A DNA stretch of 64,000 bases from the NCBI GenBank assembly GCA_947247005.1, contig OX365944.1, forward strand, positions 6,460,501 to 6,524,500, written 5' to 3'. Shown piece by piece: positions 61,601-64,000 of the stretch; within the stretch, counting starts at the first letter, position 1; every line of letters begins with the position of its first letter. The translations under genes and the position numbers were made by a program. Source of the stretch: Spisula solida (taxonomy: Eukaryota; Mollusca; Bivalvia; Venerida; Mactridae). The notes below the pieces were generated by a model. It did no database searches. It saw only the letters and a list, made by a program, of their open reading frames with translations, and was not told the origin of the DNA.

Positions 61601-62982
61601 TTTACCGGACCCTAATAAAGAAGGGAAAAAATCACTGCCTACATTACCTTGTCATTGTCAAGTTCGGTCACGTTTTTCTCCAACTCTGCTTTACGTTGAT
61701 TGAAAATACTCTCCCTACTTTTCAGCAATTTAGAAGTCAGTTCTTTGTCAATTAATTCATTAGTCTGAAATTGAAAATAGTAGTCTGTTTCTCAGACTCT
61801 CCTCGTGTTTTTTTATTAAAAAAAAGATAGAAGATAGAAGATAAAAATCAGAAAGACAGCACTCACAGACTCAACAGAAACTGCAGCACGAGAAATGCAC
61901 AAAATTAAACCGAATCACTCAAAAAGAAAAAACAACACATATCACAAAAACTAACCACAAGGAACAGCACAAAAAAACGAAACTGAACAGCTACTAAACA
62001 CCAAAGATCGTATATTTAGGTCTTTGAAATTGTAAACACATTTCATCACTTAATGTAAATTTCAAAATTCGATAGACAATGATAGAGCGAAACACGTTGC
62101 CAACTGTGCAGATTTTAGAAAGATCATACACTAACTAGACGCGGCCACCATGTATACGTCATGACTCATGTACATAACACGTGTACGTGTATCTCAAACG
62201 TGGTTTCGAGCATAAACTTGTATCTACTGCTGTTAATGCAAAATTTTAAATCTAAAATGTCTCATGATTACCTTTAGTTTCAGTTCTTTATGCAGATTGA
62301 CAATGCACTGTTCTGTTGTCTTCAGTTGTTCATGTGCTGCCAACACTGCTTCTCGTACTGAAACACAACGTAGACTATATAGATCTATCTGTTAGTTTTA
62401 CATGTTGGTCGCGATCAGAGTCCTCTTGAAATTCCAACAAAACAAATACAAGGTAGAATCAGGTAGTTGTATTATTACAACTACCTGGTAGAATCTACAA
62501 AGAATATCGAATACGAAACAATCCAAAGTCTAGATGATTTAGAGTACCGTGACATACAAATCGTTGCATACGGGGGACAGCACTCAAAGGTTAACAAATC
62601 CGAAAGCAAATGGAAGGACTTTCAAGATCGGAAGAACTCGAACCTGGTCATACACACGTAAAACGTGAATGAATTCAGCTTCACTGAAATAAGAATCTAG
62701 TCAAATAGTAAGCAAGACCATCAAAAAGCATAACTTGAGTTTACACACGGGCAATCTGGTCTATAAAGACATGGCATTTAACCCAGAAAGTTAAAAGACG
62801 AACTTCTAAACGCATGCCAAGCCAGTCTAGAATCTAGAAATCCCCTTAGTTAGTTCTAGATAGATATCTAACAATATAAAAGAGAAAATGAATAACGCAC
62901 ATTCTCGAAGACGAGTCTTTCTTTCAACAGCGTGTTTTTCATAATCGGAGATTTGTTGAAGCAGTCCATCGTATTGCGCCAT
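58696..62982 (-). CDS. Coiled-coil protein, 260 aa, 7 exons (possibly CCDC172-like)
   Basis: Exons: 62982-62901, 62357-62272, 61764-61648, 60875-60710, 60196-60095, 59430-59331, 58825-58696; 783 nt in all, GT-AG, phases consistent, start MAQYDGLLQQISDYEKH. Nearly the whole protein is predicted heptad-rich helix: VLAAHEQLKTTEQCIVNLHK, KLLKSRESIFNQRKAELEKN, LFEEREQFCKIIDELNAK, FNNEISALEEQKHSLQS, LALMNEKLDVINKMKAGKED, QTELSEERKTSHQLEEEY. The C-terminus is basic (KIWRQKQQRYK). There is no signal peptide, membrane segment or other domain. Length (human CCDC172 is ~258 aa) and weak similarity around the EEREQF...EISALEEQ segment suggest CCDC172, a tektin-associated sperm-tail protein. This rests on memory and is tentative. 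It shares a promoter with the gene at 63065. Confidence 0.8.
59650..59825. mobile_element. Palindromic fold-back element in last-but-one intron region of the coiled-coil gene
   Basis: AGAGAAGGTTGTGCAGCGGC (followed by CATGTTTAGCC) at about 59667-59697 is mirrored by GGCTAAACATTGCCGCTGCA (then CAACTTTCTCT) at about 59779-59810. The outer CCTATGTATAG and TTATCCTATAGG are also near-complements. The ~80-bp centre is G+C-richer than the flanks. It lies between exons 5 and 6 of the coiled-coil gene. Confidence 0.65.
62460..62487. repeat. Perfect 12-bp stem hairpin in intron 1 of the coiled-coil gene
   Basis: CAGGTAGTTGTA and TACAACTACCTG surround TTAT. The flanking AAGGTAGAATC and GGTAGAATC form a short direct repeat, so it could be the scar of a small element. 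Confidence 0.6.
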
Positions 62983-63064
62983 ATTTTTCGTCTGTTGCGT
63001 TGTTGTTGTAGGGCGGGAAAATATTTGACTAACCGGACGGTCTGGGTTTTATACGTTTCTCAAA
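62983..63064. promoter_or_regulatory. Bidirectional promoter with E2F-like and YY1-like sites
   Basis: Only 82 bases separate two divergent start codons. GGGCGGGAAA at 63011-63020 matches the E2F consensus (TTTCCCGCC on the other strand), and the plus-strand start AAAATGGCGGCC matches the YY1 motif often found at start codons. No TATA box. Shared regulation of the two genes is inferred. Confidence 0.5.
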
Positions 63065-63212
63065 ATGGCGGCCCCCATGAAATTAAATGATGGTGAAAAA
63101 ATTGACATGATTGCTACTATTGTAAAGAATGTCATACAAGTTCTAATGAAAGGAAAGAAACCTCCAGATGATACAATCATGCACAACTTGTTGGACAGTT
63201 TGAAACAAAACG
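63065..63212 (+). CDS. First coding exon of an unidentified divergent gene (partial)
   Basis: A good start context (CAAAATGGCGG) opens 49 codons beginning MAAPMKLNDGEKIDMIATIV and ending LLDSLKQN, then a 5' splice site (AACG|GTAGGA, phase 1). The exon is a mixed amphipathic helical sequence with a KGKKPPDD turn; no motif identifies the family. No second exon was found with confidence in the remaining ~790 bases. It is arranged head to head with the coiled-coil gene. Confidence 0.6.
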
Positions 63213-64000
63213 GTAGGAATGCATTTGATGCGGCATTTTGACCACATATGCTTCTGTTTTGAAAATGAAATGGTTCTTGATTGAAATTTGTGTACAGTAT
63301 TTCGATTTCATTTGAATATAGCCTAGGTGTCCCAAAATACTGACTTGCTGGGCTCCCACTGATGAAGACACTTTGCCATATTCATCAATGCCACTAACTC
63401 ATTCCAGAGCGCATTTCGAAATTCATCTAATCCAAACTAAATTTTCTCCTTGTTTTCCAGAACTAACCTAGAATCTATTGCAATCTTGATTAAAACATCT
63501 CCTCAATATACGTTTTTCATGAGGATCAGACAACAATCCGTTACATGTATCTCCTAGCAAACTTTACGCTAGCTTATCGGTGCCTCGTCTTCATAATGTG
63601 TAAAGTGAAACTGAAAGTAGAAAAGATAAAAACATTCTGCTTTCATTATGTCATATTCTGCAATGATCAAGATGAGTTATTGAAAAATAAAAGACCCTTA
63701 TATTGTAGTAGTTTAAATCTTATAAATGTTGATCAAGTAGAGCATTGTTTTTTAAACCAAAATCGCGGTTTGAGGTAAAAACTCAAGCAGCAGTGAAAAA
63801 TCCCATATTGACAAATACAGTTTTAAATACATTGTCATCAGATCCTGTTATCAGGAAAATAATGAACTTCAGTCAGATTGAGTCTAAAGTATTGTAGATT
63901 ATAATTACTAGATACGTTATGAGGTAGTTTACCTTGTCTGGCACTGTGTTCAGTACGTCAGTGAGCCAGATTGAACATATGTGTCACTTTCAATCATACC
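63213..64000 (+). other. Start of intron 1 of the divergent gene
   Basis: AT-rich, nothing recognised up to the end of the window. Confidence 0.4.

Overview
The window is nuclear DNA of an animal, most likely a bivalve mollusc. It is AT-rich and intron-rich with GT-AG splicing, has no operons, and is crowded with repeats of types typical of bivalves: tandem-core 'pearl'/Helentron-like elements, (GTCC)n-bearing repeats, hAT-like and mariner-like elements, and CR1-like LINEs. The species call is inference. All gene models were assembled by hand from splice signals and reading phase; each adds up without a frame break.

Layout. 1-6960: an antisense CR1-like LINE fragment split by a ~6.2-kb insertion. 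The insertion holds a second, 5'-truncated LINE and a large inverted-repeat (fold-back) structure around a 42-bp minisatellite. 6960-17170 (+): gene A, 11 exons, 329 aa, two RRM-like domains and a Gly-rich tail, with a TCTCGCGAGA motif in its promoter region. 17200-25950: intergenic, with a ~160-bp tandem array, a broken LINE on the minus strand, and a nest of TIR transposons with visible target-site duplications. 26007-47990 (+): gene B, 16 coding exons, 1023 aa: basic start, long acidic/Lys-rich disordered region, two non-canonical RRMs, RGG-rich region and a FUS-like Y/Q/G/S-rich C-terminus.

49308-53206 (-): a FUT10/FUT11-type fucosyltransferase (POFUT3/4 family), five exons found, first exon missing. 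53207-58695: intergenic, with a tRNA-Ser-like sequence and a MITE. 58696-62982 (-): a complete seven-exon, 260-aa coiled-coil gene, perhaps CCDC172-like. 63065 onward (+): first exon of a divergent gene sharing a ~80-bp bidirectional promoter with an E2F-like site.

The main biological finding is that genes A and B are tandem paralogues. All four RRMs are built from the same phase 1 / phase 2 / phase 1 exon pair, with the intron just before RNP1. This points to duplication of an RRM module and then of the gene, followed by gain of intrinsically disordered ends in gene B. I cannot assign either gene to a named family; B resembles nucleolin in architecture and FUS/TAF15 in its tail.
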